The translations under genes and the position numbers were made by a program. From Slackia faecicanis (lineage in GTDB: Bacteria > Actinomycetota > Coriobacteriia > Coriobacteriales > Eggerthellaceae), in the NCBI RefSeq assembly GCF_003725295.1, contig NZ_QICB01000004.1, forward strand, positions 1-64,000: a stretch of DNA of 64,000 nt, in the 5' to 3' direction. This document shows positions 1 through 7,965 of this stretch, piece after piece. Under the pieces are notes generated by a model, which saw only the letters and a program-made list of their open reading frames with translations, was not told the DNA's origin and did not search any database. Each line of letters opens with the position of its first letter. Positions within the stretch are counted from its first letter, which is position 1.

Positions 1-348
1 TTTTTGACGGCCTGAACATCGTCAATATCCGACGGAAAGGTGGTTTTGTAAAGCAGATTGGGTACCACCCGCAAAGCGGGTGGTTGTCTCGGCGCGGCTA
101 CGCGCGCGCCAGGCTGAAGCCATTAAAGAAAAGGCGCCCCGAAGGGCGCCTTCATGCGCATATGCATTCCAACCGTGCGCAAAGCAAAACCCGCCGTCGC
201 CCCAAAGGCGCCGGCGGGCCGAGAATACGTCCGTTCGAAATAGGAGGGGGAGGGAACGGACCTCGCAACATAACTCATATATATACGAATCCGATTCATC
301 CAAAATCGGATAAGTCGCACAAACGCTTCGGCAGTGGTCGAAACTGGC
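1..348. other. Intergenic stretch with three tandem hairpins
   Basis: I recognise no gene here. The stretch holds three compact inverted repeats: 64-84 (9-bp stem, AAA loop), 131-152 (9-bp stem, CGAA loop) and 190-218 (11 of 12 pairs, CCAAA loop). Such a cluster suits transcription termination for the minus-strand flavoprotein gene that ends at 349 and for a plus-strand gene that may end at or before the window edge. The first bases could be the 3' end of such a gene, but I cannot identify it. Confidence 0.5.
131..152. terminator. Hairpin terminator, CGAA loop
   Basis: A perfect 9-bp stem around a CGAA loop, with A-rich sequence on the left and TT on the right, lies about 200 bases downstream of the stop of the minus-strand flavoprotein gene. 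The T tract is short, so efficiency is uncertain. Confidence 0.5.
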
Positions 349-2061
349 CTAGATGTCGCCTGCAAGCTTACGGGCGACATGGCGGCCCTGAACCGACGAG
401 CGACCCGAGGCCACGCCCACAATGTATTCGGGATAATTGCCCGAGAAGAAGCTGCCCGACACATCGCCTGCGGCATAAAAGCCGCCGATCGGCTCGTTTT
501 TCGCATCGAGAACGCGGCACTCTTCGTCGATCTTCAGACCATCGAGCGTGGTGAGCAGCGTTCCGCCGAACCACAGGCCGTAAAACGGCGCGGTGCGAAT
601 CGCGGAAAGACGATAGGCCTCTTTGCCGAAGTCATCGTCTGCCTGCGCGTCGAACTGGGCGTTGTAGCGTTCGACCTGATCGAGGAAGGCGTCTTTCGCC
701 TCGCCCTCGAAGCCGAGCTGCTCGGCAAGTTCTTCAAGGGTGTCGGCCTTCTTCAGGATGCCCGCATCCTTCGAAGCGGCGACGAACTCCTCGAGCGGCA
801 TGCCGGCGGCCATCATCTGCTTCGCGAAACCAGAGCATCCCATGGTGTCGAAACGCAGGATGTCTTCGGGGGCATTCGCGTCGAACACTTCGCACCACAC
901 ACCGCCCGGCTGCTGGCCCGCCTGGAAGCACAGGAAGTCATATGGGGTGGATTCGTTACAGAAGCGCACGCCCTTGCGGTTCACCTTCATGAACGGCTGG
1001 CTGCCGATGTTTTCCTGGAAGATGGTCCCGGGAAACGCCGCGTCGTCGCCTTCGCCCAGGTATCCGCAATCGACTCCTGCGTCCACCGCGCCGCGGTCGA
1101 AAATCATCGGAGCAGCGTCGGCGTCTTTCACGCCGCCCGCCCAGATGCCGGCGCGCAGACCCAAGCCGTCGTCGGAAAGGTAATAGCTCGATGCAGTGCA
1201 GCATCCCACGGCCGCAAATTGCAAAGCATTCATCATGACGGGATTCGCGGGGTATCCGCCCGTCGCCAACAGCGTGTTCTTCGCGTTGATGCGCACGTAA
1301 CCCTCATCGGTTTCGAACACGGCGCCCGTCACCGAGCCTTCTGCATGGTCGAGCTTGACCAGCGCATGCTTGAAACGCACGCTGTCAGGGGCCTTCTGCT
1401 GAACGTGCTCGAGGATGATGTCGTTGCGCATGGGAGGCTGGTACGGGGTCAGGTAGATATGCTGAAGCACCGGGGTCATGTAATCGGTGCCGCCCGTGGC
1501 GTGGTCGCCCGGCATATCGACGACGGCCTGCTTGCCTTGAGCCGCCATCATGGCGTCGACCCAATCGAACGTCTCGGCCGATTCGTCGATCCACATCTTA
1601 ATAAGACCTTGGTTGCATTTGCCCGACGCATAGCGGGTGAGTTCGTTGAGAAGCTTCATGCCGTCCACTTCGCCACCCTGGGCAAGCGCGGGCTTGGAGT
1701 TCACGATGCCCCAATATTCGCGCGTTTCGGGAACCTTGTCGTTTTTCTCGGCCACGATGAACTTCATGCCCGCATCGGCCGCAGTGCCCGCCGCACAAAG
1801 GCCCGCCGTGCCTGCGCCGATGATCAAGAAATCCGTCTCTTCGGTTTTCACGATATCGGCATCGGCGATGTCGGGCTCTTGGCCAAGCCACGCAGGAATG
1901 TCGGCGGCGGCATCCGTCTTCGCAGTGCCGGCTTCAGGCGCGCCTTTCGGGGCGCATCCCGTCATTCCCGCGCCAAACGCGGCAGCACCCGCCAAAGCCG
2001 CTCCGGCAACGAAATTACGGCGCGTCATGCACGCACCGTTTCCCTGGTTCGTTTTGCTCAT
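349..2061 (-). CDS. Tat-exported FAD-dependent reductase (fumarate/urocanate reductase-like flavoprotein)
   Basis: The 570-residue protein has the FAD-binding-2 layout of the fumarate reductase flavoprotein family. The N-terminus carries a twin-arginine signal (TRRNFVAG, residues 13-20) followed by a possible lipobox ending in Cys (MTGC), so it is probably exported and perhaps lipid-anchored. A dinucleotide-binding GAGTAG motif follows at about residue 80. There is no N-terminal FMN-binding or CxxCH heme domain of the kind fused in flavocytochrome c reductases, so electrons must come from a separate donor. The start has a GGAGG ribosome site 5 bases upstream. It is divergent from a membrane LuxR gene at 2416, the typical Eggerthellaceae pairing of reductase and dedicated regulator. 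The substrate cannot be told from sequence. Confidence 0.88.
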   Translation of the reverse strand: MSKTNQGNGACMTRRNFVAGAALAGAAAFGAGMTGCAPKGAPEAGTAKTDAAADIPAWLGQEPDIADADIVKTEETDFLIIGAGTAGLCAAGTAADAGMKFIVAEKNDKVPETREYWGIVNSKPALAQGGEVDGMKLLNELTRYASGKCNQGLIKMWIDESAETFDWVDAMMAAQGKQAVVDMPGDHATGGTDYMTPVLQHIYLTPYQPPMRNDIILEHVQQKAPDSVRFKHALVKLDHAEGSVTGAVFETDEGYVRINAKNTLLATGGYPANPVMMNALQFAAVGCCTASSYYLSDDGLGLRAGIWAGGVKDADAAPMIFDRGAVDAGVDCGYLGEGDDAAFPGTIFQENIGSQPFMKVNRKGVRFCNESTPYDFLCFQAGQQPGGVWCEVFDANAPEDILRFDTMGCSGFAKQMMAAGMPLEEFVAASKDAGILKKADTLEELAEQLGFEGEAKDAFLDQVERYNAQFDAQADDDFGKEAYRLSAIRTAPFYGLWFGGTLLTTLDGLKIDEECRVLDAKNEPIGGFYAAGDVSGSFFSGNYPEYIVGVASGRSSVQGRHVARKLAGDI

Positions 2062-2415
2062 AGCACCCTCCTCTGGTTCGTGCAGTGGATGCCCGAAACA
2101 TTACGACCGCCTTGGGTGCGTTGCGTCACCCCACAGACGCGAACTGCCTTAACCCTCTTACGAACTGGTCTTTTATAGAAATTCATCAAGAAAATAGCCT
2201 TCAGAGGGTGAGAAGCGGCGCAGTGTTTTCCCGCCTGTTCCGGTACGCTTTCCGAAAACAAAGGGCGGTTCGCCGCCCATGGCGAATCGCCCGCCGAAAG
2301 AGCAAGAGACGCGCAACGCATACGACGAACGCCATGCGACGATCGCCGCCGTCGCGCCGCCGACAAGCGCAACTTCGGCGCGAATGCGATACGGGCAGCG
2401 CGTGAAAGGACCTCG
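2062..2415. other. Divergent intergenic region between reductase and LuxR genes
   Basis: About 350 bases separate the two divergent starts. The region should hold both promoters and any LuxR operator. An AT-rich patch near 2170-2190 could hold a -10 element, but I see no convincing -35/-10 pair or palindrome. Confidence 0.4.
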
Positions 2416-4002
2416 ATGAAGCCTTGCAACACAAGCAGACCCGCACAAGACGCGGGCCTTTCCGACGCCGCACGCACGTGCCTCGCCTTGGCGCTCGTGC
2501 TCGTTTCGTCCCACGTACTGAACACGAGCATCTTTCCCGCCGTCGCCGAAGGCCTGCCTGCCGCACGCGAGGTTTCCACGTATGGCGGCGTGGCGTTTTC
2601 CGTCTTTCTTGCCGTTGCCGCCTACCGCAAACCATCCCTCTTGCGCGAGCGATTCTGGTCGATCGTCTGCCTTGGAGCAACCGCAGTCGCAGCGGCAAGC
2701 CTTTATGGGGGAATTTCCGGGCAATACACGCCCATGCTTGCAATGGGAAGCCCGTTCGGCGGCATCGGCGGAGCATGGGTGTCGGTGCTCGTCGGTGTTT
2801 CATTGGCGCAGCGAGGCCCCAAGCAGGCAGCACTTGCCGTTCCCGCAGCCTTCGTCATGCAATATGCCGCCAATGCGGCGATCGACGCCCTTTGCAAGCC
2901 CTCTATAGAAGCCTCAATCGCGCTTTACGCCGTCACGCTTGCCGCCGCATGCCTGCTTGCACGCTCCGATGCGCACGCGGTCATGAAAACCATGCGCGAC
3001 GCAAACGCCCCCGAAGTGCTGAACGTCACAAGCCCCTCTTCGTATCTTCCCTTTTCGCATCTGATCTTCGTATCGATTATGCTCTTCAACGTGGTCTGCG
3101 GCTATTCGCTCGCAAGCAGCGCGGCCGCCCTCCCCCTTGGATCGGCCGCTCTGTCATGCTTGCCCGTTGCGGCGGTTCTTGTGGCAACAATGCTCCGACG
3201 CTCCCCTTCGCTCGATACTTCCTACCGCGCAGCGGTTCTCTGCATCATTGCAGGGCTGCTTGCCGCGCCGTTTGCACTACCGCTTTGCTACGACGCAATG
3301 GGGCGCCAGGCGCACGACATCCTACTTTCTGCGGGCTCCGACCTTTTCAGCATGCTTGCCTACTGCATTGTTGCCGCCGTGGGATATCGCAATAAGCTAG
3401 GAGCCGTCTTCGTTGCATCGACGGTACTTGCCGCCCAATGGCTCGGCATCGGAATCGGCGCACCGATCGCACAGGCGGCAGCGGCGGCCGCACAAATCGT
3501 CCCTTCGACCCCATTGTGGACAACGGCGGCTTTGGCCTTCGTGTTCATTGCCTACAACTATGTCACATTGCGCAATTTCGGCTTCGATCGCGCAATCGAA
3601 TCGGTTTTGCCCGCACATGTCGATGAAAATGCAGGCGGCGAAAATTCCACGGAGAACGGCCTGGCCTCCGAAGTAGAACCTTCGCGAAACCAATCGGCAG
3701 ACGCGGGCGGCGAAGCGAACAAACCCGAAGCGGCGAACCCGGCAACGACAGCCCAGCCCGCCATCGACCCGATCGACGAAGCATGCTTGTCAATCGCCTG
3801 CGCATGCAACCTGACGAACCGCGAGACGGACGTGTTGCGCCTCTTGGCGCGCGGGCGTACAAGCCCCTTCATCCAAGAAAAACTGGTGCTTTCGCGCAAC
3901 ACCGTGAAAACCCATGTGCGCCACATCTACACGAAGCTCGACGTGCATTCCCACCAAGAGCTGATCAGCAAGGTAGAGAAGCAAAAGGCCGGCCTCGAGT
4001 AG
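2416..4002 (+). CDS. Membrane-bound LuxR-family transcriptional regulator
   Basis: The 528-residue protein has about ten to twelve hydrophobic segments over residues 15-385, then a Glu/Ala/Pro-rich linker (about 395-450), then a C-terminal LuxR/GerE helix-turn-helix (about 466-520, with LTNRETDVLRLLARG and NTVKTHVRHIYTKLDV). There is no receiver or autoinducer domain, so the membrane part is presumably the sensor. This architecture is strongly expanded in Eggerthella and relatives, where members sit beside the reductase they control. Here the divergent neighbour is the flavoprotein reductase starting at 2061. A GAAAGGA ribosome site lies 5 bases before the ATG. Confidence 0.9.
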   Translation: MKPCNTSRPAQDAGLSDAARTCLALALVLVSSHVLNTSIFPAVAEGLPAAREVSTYGGVAFSVFLAVAAYRKPSLLRERFWSIVCLGATAVAAASLYGGISGQYTPMLAMGSPFGGIGGAWVSVLVGVSLAQRGPKQAALAVPAAFVMQYAANAAIDALCKPSIEASIALYAVTLAAACLLARSDAHAVMKTMRDANAPEVLNVTSPSSYLPFSHLIFVSIMLFNVVCGYSLASSAAALPLGSAALSCLPVAAVLVATMLRRSPSLDTSYRAAVLCIIAGLLAAPFALPLCYDAMGRQAHDILLSAGSDLFSMLAYCIVAAVGYRNKLGAVFVASTVLAAQWLGIGIGAPIAQAAAAAAQIVPSTPLWTTAALAFVFIAYNYVTLRNFGFDRAIESVLPAHVDENAGGENSTENGLASEVEPSRNQSADAGGEANKPEAANPATTAQPAIDPIDEACLSIACACNLTNRETDVLRLLARGRTSPFIQEKLVLSRNTVKTHVRHIYTKLDVHSHQELISKVEKQKAGLE

Positions 4003-4008
4003 CCATTA

Positions 4009-4092
4009 GAGGAAGTAGGGTTCTATATGGCGGTCACTGGCTATTTCTTGCAGTACAAGCAACGCGAACCAATCGCCCAGGGAGCGCACTGA
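4009..4092 (+). pseudogene. Remnant of an HTH antitoxin C-terminus
   Basis: Reading from 4009, 27 codons followed by a TGA give a peptide containing GFYMAV, YFLQY, KQRE and IAQG. This closely matches the last 27 residues of the antitoxin encoded at 22489-22872 (GFYMAVADYFLQYRQRELIA). No start codon, HTH domain or following toxin gene remains. It is therefore the tail of a lost toxin-antitoxin locus of the same family, beginning only 6 bases after the LuxR stop codon. Confidence 0.8.
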
Positions 4093-4174
4093 CAGTCATA
4101 GCGCATCGCTTCGCCATATCCGCCGAAGGAAGCTGGGAAAACAAGCCGTCGAAAACAAACGACGGGCATACAAA

Positions 4175-4200
4175 AGGAAGGCACCCGAGGGTGCCTTCCT
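4175..4200. terminator. Bidirectional hairpin terminator
   Basis: An 11- to 12-bp GC-rich perfect stem (AGGAAGGCACC and its complement) closes a CGAG-type loop. A-rich sequence lies on its left, giving T-rich RNA on the minus strand. It lies 42 bases beyond the stop of the last pilus-operon gene and can also stop transcription arriving from the LuxR gene. Confidence 0.7.
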
Positions 4201-4241
4201 GCGCAAATGCGTTTGTTTGTGGGTTGAGCGCAACGGAGTCT

Positions 4242-5291
4242 TTAGGCTTCGCTTCGCGGCTCGCCGTCAGGCTGATCGTCTGCGGACGAAGCGACCTCGA
4301 CGGGCTTTTCGGCCTGCGTGGCACGTTTTTTGCCCGTAGCGCAATCGCCTGCGGAAGCGACGGCGCGCTTCGCACCCGCTGCATGAGCGCCACGCGGCTC
4401 GGCGGCGGCCTTGCGCCTCCACACCACCACGCCCGCCGCCACGAAGGCGCAGGCCGCTGCGGCGCAGGCCAGGGTCATCATGCCGTCGGAGGTCTTGGCG
4501 AACCCGAGGGCCCCGGCCACCTTGTCGGCCAGCTGGCCCAAGGCTCCGCCCGAACTCGGTCCGTCGCCCTGGCCGCCGCTACCGCCCTGCCCGCCCGGGC
4601 CGACCGGCTGGTCGGGATTCTCGGGGTCGGGAGCGTCGGGACCGACCGGCGCATCGGGGTCAGGGTCAACCGGCGTATCGGGGTCGACAGGCTTATCGGG
4701 ATCCACGGGCTTATCGGGGTCGGGGCCTGGCGTAGGCTTGTCCTCTTCGAACTTCGGCGTGGCTTCCACCGTGAAATCAAGAGTGCCGCCCACCTTCGTG
4801 GGAACGCTCACCAACACGGGGTCGCATGCGAAACCCTTGTTCGCGGGCGCAAGATCGTAGCGAACGATCAGATACAGCCCCGTTTCCAGCGAACCGAACG
4901 TCACATGGCCCGACGCGTCCGAACGCGCGGTGCGCAACGGATCGATTCCCTGTTTTTCCGCATAGGCGGCAACTTCGCGCCCCATGGCTCGCAAGCCGGC
5001 CGCGTCAAGCACCGCCCAGTCGCGGTCGACGCCCTTGAACGCATCTTCGGTGGCATACGCGACCGAAGCCGACGCGGGATCAACCGTGGCGGACGCCACC
5101 TTGGTCAGCGCATAGCCGTCGCCCGCAAGAGGCACCTTGCTTCCGCCGCGATCGACCGTGCACGTAAGCCCGATCGACCCGTACGAAGCCGCATGGGCCG
5201 GAGCGCTCCAAGCAAGCGCCGAGCACGCCAGCACGCAGGCAAGCAAAAGCGCCGCGACGGCTTTCATGCTATGAATCGCGCCTTCTCGCAT
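4242..5291 (-). CDS. Minor pilin / cell-surface protein with Pro-Asp repeat linker
   Basis: The 349-residue protein (start chosen at 5291 for its AAGGAGAGG ribosome site) has a signal peptide ending near APAHA. An immunoglobulin-like pilin domain with a GLYLIV strand typical of SpaA/SpaB-type minor pilins follows. A stalk repeats the PDKPVDPD-type unit, then a Gly-rich stretch leads to one membrane segment and a long charged tail. There is no LPxTG; a degenerate FAKTSD precedes the membrane helix where a sorting signal would be expected. The gene overlaps the end of the sortase gene by 23 bases, so it is the last gene of the pilus operon. A basal or anchoring pilin is the likeliest role. Confidence 0.75.
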   Translation of the reverse strand: MREGAIHSMKAVAALLLACVLACSALAWSAPAHAASYGSIGLTCTVDRGGSKVPLAGDGYALTKVASATVDPASASVAYATEDAFKGVDRDWAVLDAAGLRAMGREVAAYAEKQGIDPLRTARSDASGHVTFGSLETGLYLIVRYDLAPANKGFACDPVLVSVPTKVGGTLDFTVEATPKFEEDKPTPGPDPDKPVDPDKPVDPDTPVDPDPDAPVGPDAPDPENPDQPVGPGGQGGSGGQGDGPSSGGALGQLADKVAGALGFAKTSDGMMTLACAAAACAFVAAGVVVWRRKAAAEPRGAHAAGAKRAVASAGDCATGKKRATQAEKPVEVASSADDQPDGEPRSEA

Positions 5292-6273
5292 GCGCCTCTC
5301 CTTCCCTTTCGTGCACGCCTCGCGCGTCGGGTCGCGCATACGAGCTGCGCGACAATTCCTCATACGTTCGCGAACGCGGAACGCCCGCCAACGCCGCCGC
5401 CTGCATGGCGGCCCGTGCGCGGTTCGCGCGCACCTTCAAAACGATCAGCACCACCCCGATCGCCGCAAGCGCAAGCATCAGCAGCGCGTACGGCAGCGGA
5501 ATGTTGATGAAGCTTTCCGTCTTGCCCACCGCTTCGTCCATGGCCTCCACGTACGGGATGGCATGGGCGCGCACCAGCAGGCGGTGCGAGTTCACGCCGT
5601 AAGGCGTGCAGGTGACCAGCGTGCACAGGTCTTCGCCCGCGCGGATAACCAGGCTTTCGGTTTCGTGCGGCAGCACGGTTTCGATGCTGTCGACCTGGTA
5701 GGCGCACGTCTCGTTGAGCACGCGGATGTAGAACTCGTCGCCCGTGGCAAGCTTGTCAAGCTCGGTGAACAGCTTCGCCGAAGGCAGGCCGCGGTGGCCC
5801 GAGAGCACCGTATGGGTGGAAGGCCCGCCCACCGGAAGCGAGGTGTCAGGCAAGTGTCCCGCGCCCACCTGCAGCACAGGCTCTTCCACCGTGTGATAGA
5901 CAGGCATGGTCACATCCAGCTTGGGAATGGTGAGATAGCCCATCACGCCGTCGCCGTTGAGGTTGAGCAGCTCGTCGTAAGCCGGCAGGCCATCGGCCGG
6001 AACGGCGGCGTTGATCGGGGCCGCGGAATCAGACGTTTCGTCCTGGGGCGCGGCCCCGGCCATCTGTGCCAGATGCTCGTTGTAGGCGCGCGCCTCGCCG
6101 AGCATTTGCGCATACTTCTCTTCGGTAAGGTTTTCCACCGCTGCGTCGTAGTTCTCGATGACGCGGCTTGAATTGCGCTCCACCAAAAAGTTGCTCACGG
6201 TGGGGTAAAGCAGAATGCACAGCCCTATGCCCACCAGAATGAGCGGCAGAAAATCGCCGAGTCGCTTACGCAT
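5269..6273 (-). CDS. Class C pilin-polymerising sortase
   Basis: The 334-residue membrane transpeptidase has an N-terminal membrane helix (about 9-30) and a C-terminal helix (about 257-280), the two-helix layout of class C sortases. The catalytic triad is visible: His160 in LSGHRG, Cys222 in TLVTCTPYG and Arg231 in SHRLLVR. No clear DP[WF] lid motif is seen upstream of the core. It lies 13 bases after the LPETG pilin gene and overlaps the minor pilin gene, so it should link the pilins of this operon through lysine isopeptide bonds. Ribosome site for the chosen start is weak. Confidence 0.92.
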   Translation of the reverse strand: MRKRLGDFLPLILVGIGLCILLYPTVSNFLVERNSSRVIENYDAAVENLTEEKYAQMLGEARAYNEHLAQMAGAAPQDETSDSAAPINAAVPADGLPAYDELLNLNGDGVMGYLTIPKLDVTMPVYHTVEEPVLQVGAGHLPDTSLPVGGPSTHTVLSGHRGLPSAKLFTELDKLATGDEFYIRVLNETCAYQVDSIETVLPHETESLVIRAGEDLCTLVTCTPYGVNSHRLLVRAHAIPYVEAMDEAVGKTESFINIPLPYALLMLALAAIGVVLIVLKVRANRARAAMQAAALAGVPRSRTYEELSRSSYARPDARGVHEREGEAHARRRDS

Positions 6274-6286
6274 GCGCTAAGCCGTC

Positions 6287-7816
6287 CTAGCGAACGCTGC
6301 GCTTGCGACGAACGGCCCACACCACGCCGCCGATGATGGCGAGAGCGCCGACAACAGTGAAAGCGATGGTGCCCATGCCGCCGGTCTCGGGGAGCAGGGC
6401 GCCCTTATTGTTGGAAACCTGAATGACATGGGTGCCGTCCAAGGCGCTGCCGCCCTGAACATCGGCCTTCCAGCTAAGCAGCGTGCCATCGGGATTGTAG
6501 TTCGCGGAAATAACCACGATAACGGGGTCCTTCAACACGTTATAGCCATCCGGGGCCTTCGTCTCGACGAGCTTGTACGTGCCCTCTTTCAGGCCGACGA
6601 ACTGCAATTTGCCCTGAGCATCCGTTTTCACGTCCTCGGCCGCAGCGACAGGCTGCTCGCCCGACTTGGCAGGGCGGAACACACCTTCGCTCACCTTCAC
6701 AAGGTCGATTTTCTTGCCAGCATCAGTCTGCAGCTCGAACACAGCACCCGCAAGCTTGGTACCGACTTCCCCTGCTGCAATCTTGTCAACATCGAAGCCG
6801 AAAGTATACGTATGGACGATAGACGGCTCAGAGGTACCCGTTCCGCCATTCGTGGGGTCAGTGGTGTACTCGACGGTAGCCTTGTTGGGATTGTCCTGAT
6901 CCAAAACAGCGGCATTCTCGTTGATAAGGGACTCATAGGTCACCGTGATTTTTTTACCATTGAATTTCTGGTAGTTGGTCTTGTAGTCCAGGAGTTCGAT
7001 AACGAGATTACCGTCCGCAGGATTATTGGTTACCTTATACTTACCAGCCTCGACGGCGGCCTGCTCACCCTCGATCTGAACCGCCACGGAGCCATCGACA
7101 AACGTCAGGCCCTTGGACAACGTATCTTTAAACTTGAACGTATAGGTCTTGTAGTCGGTGGAGTCAGGGAGAACAGACTCGAGGGTGAAGGTCACCTTGT
7201 CGCCGACCTGAGCAGACGCATGGTCTTTGCCCTCCGCCTTTTTATCGACCGTGGGGTACACGCTCTTAAGCGTAGCGGTCTCGCCCGTCGTGGTGACCAC
7301 GTTCACCAGAAGAGCAGCGGGCTCCACCTTCGTATCAACAGGAACCACCAGGTAGTAACCAAAAGGCAGACCATTAAAAACGGCCTGATACTTGCCGCCG
7401 CTCAACTGCGCTGCGGCAGATGTCGCCGTTTCAGCAAGAGGCTTATTGGCCGCCCATGCAGATGCCTTCAAAGCGAATTCATTCCTCTTGGCCGCATTAT
7501 CAAGAGCTGCCACATATTCATAAGCCTTCTGGGAAAGCGTCGTATCGTTCGTCAGCCCTATCGTGCCAGTAAAAAACTCATTCCAGGCGGGATCGAGTTC
7601 GTACGTGGCGGCCAAACCATCACCGCTTGCCTTGGCGCCGAACATCTTCCATGCCTTGGCCGTCTTGCCGTCGAACGCCGCATTGGCGCTTTCCACGGTC
7701 AGCGTGCCTGTTTCTCCCGCGGCGAACGCCTTTGCGGGGGTGGCGATGAACGCCATGGCGAATACCATCATCGCCGCGACGAAAATCGCCGTTACTTTTC
7801 TTGCCGTTGACTGCAT
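6287..7816 (-). CDS. Major pilin, SpaA/FimA type, LPETG-anchored
   Basis: The 509-residue pilin (start at 7816, six bases after AAAGGA; an in-frame ATG at 7822 is too close to that site) has a signal peptide ending near PAKAFA. The middle holds a VYPTVDKK stretch in the place of the pilin-motif lysine. A SpaA/CnaB-like domain follows with the E-box YKLVETKAPDGY. The C-terminus is a sorting signal: LPETGG, a hydrophobic helix and RRKR. It should be the shaft subunit polymerised by the sortase encoded just downstream. It lies 149 bases after the adhesin gene, with a hairpin between. Confidence 0.92.
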   Translation of the reverse strand: MQSTARKVTAIFVAAMMVFAMAFIATPAKAFAAGETGTLTVESANAAFDGKTAKAWKMFGAKASGDGLAATYELDPAWNEFFTGTIGLTNDTTLSQKAYEYVAALDNAAKRNEFALKASAWAANKPLAETATSAAAQLSGGKYQAVFNGLPFGYYLVVPVDTKVEPAALLVNVVTTTGETATLKSVYPTVDKKAEGKDHASAQVGDKVTFTLESVLPDSTDYKTYTFKFKDTLSKGLTFVDGSVAVQIEGEQAAVEAGKYKVTNNPADGNLVIELLDYKTNYQKFNGKKITVTYESLINENAAVLDQDNPNKATVEYTTDPTNGGTGTSEPSIVHTYTFGFDVDKIAAGEVGTKLAGAVFELQTDAGKKIDLVKVSEGVFRPAKSGEQPVAAAEDVKTDAQGKLQFVGLKEGTYKLVETKAPDGYNVLKDPVIVVISANYNPDGTLLSWKADVQGGSALDGTHVIQVSNNKGALLPETGGMGTIAFTVVGALAIIGGVVWAVRRKRSVR

Positions 7817-7934
7817 ATCCATTCCTTTCCTTGCGTCATACGTCCCTTTTCTATGCAGAACCGACTTGCGTCGATGTCCAGCCTTCTTCATCACCGCCGT
7901 CCAGAGCGCGCGCTCCAGATGCGACGGCATCAAG

Positions 7935-7959
7935 GGCGCGTCGCTCGAAACGACGCGCC
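7935..7959 (-). terminator. Hairpin between adhesin and pilin genes
   Basis: A perfect 9-bp GC-rich stem (GGCGCGTCG and complement) with a 7-base loop starts right after the adhesin stop codon. It has no T tract. It could be a partial terminator or an mRNA-processing or stabilising element that allows different levels of adhesin and major pilin. Confidence 0.45.
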
Positions 7960-7965
7960 GCCTTG

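Noticed and set aside
84-554. Open plus-strand frame from the window edge
   Set aside because: It runs through three terminator-like hairpins and into the antisense of the flavoprotein gene; no family features.
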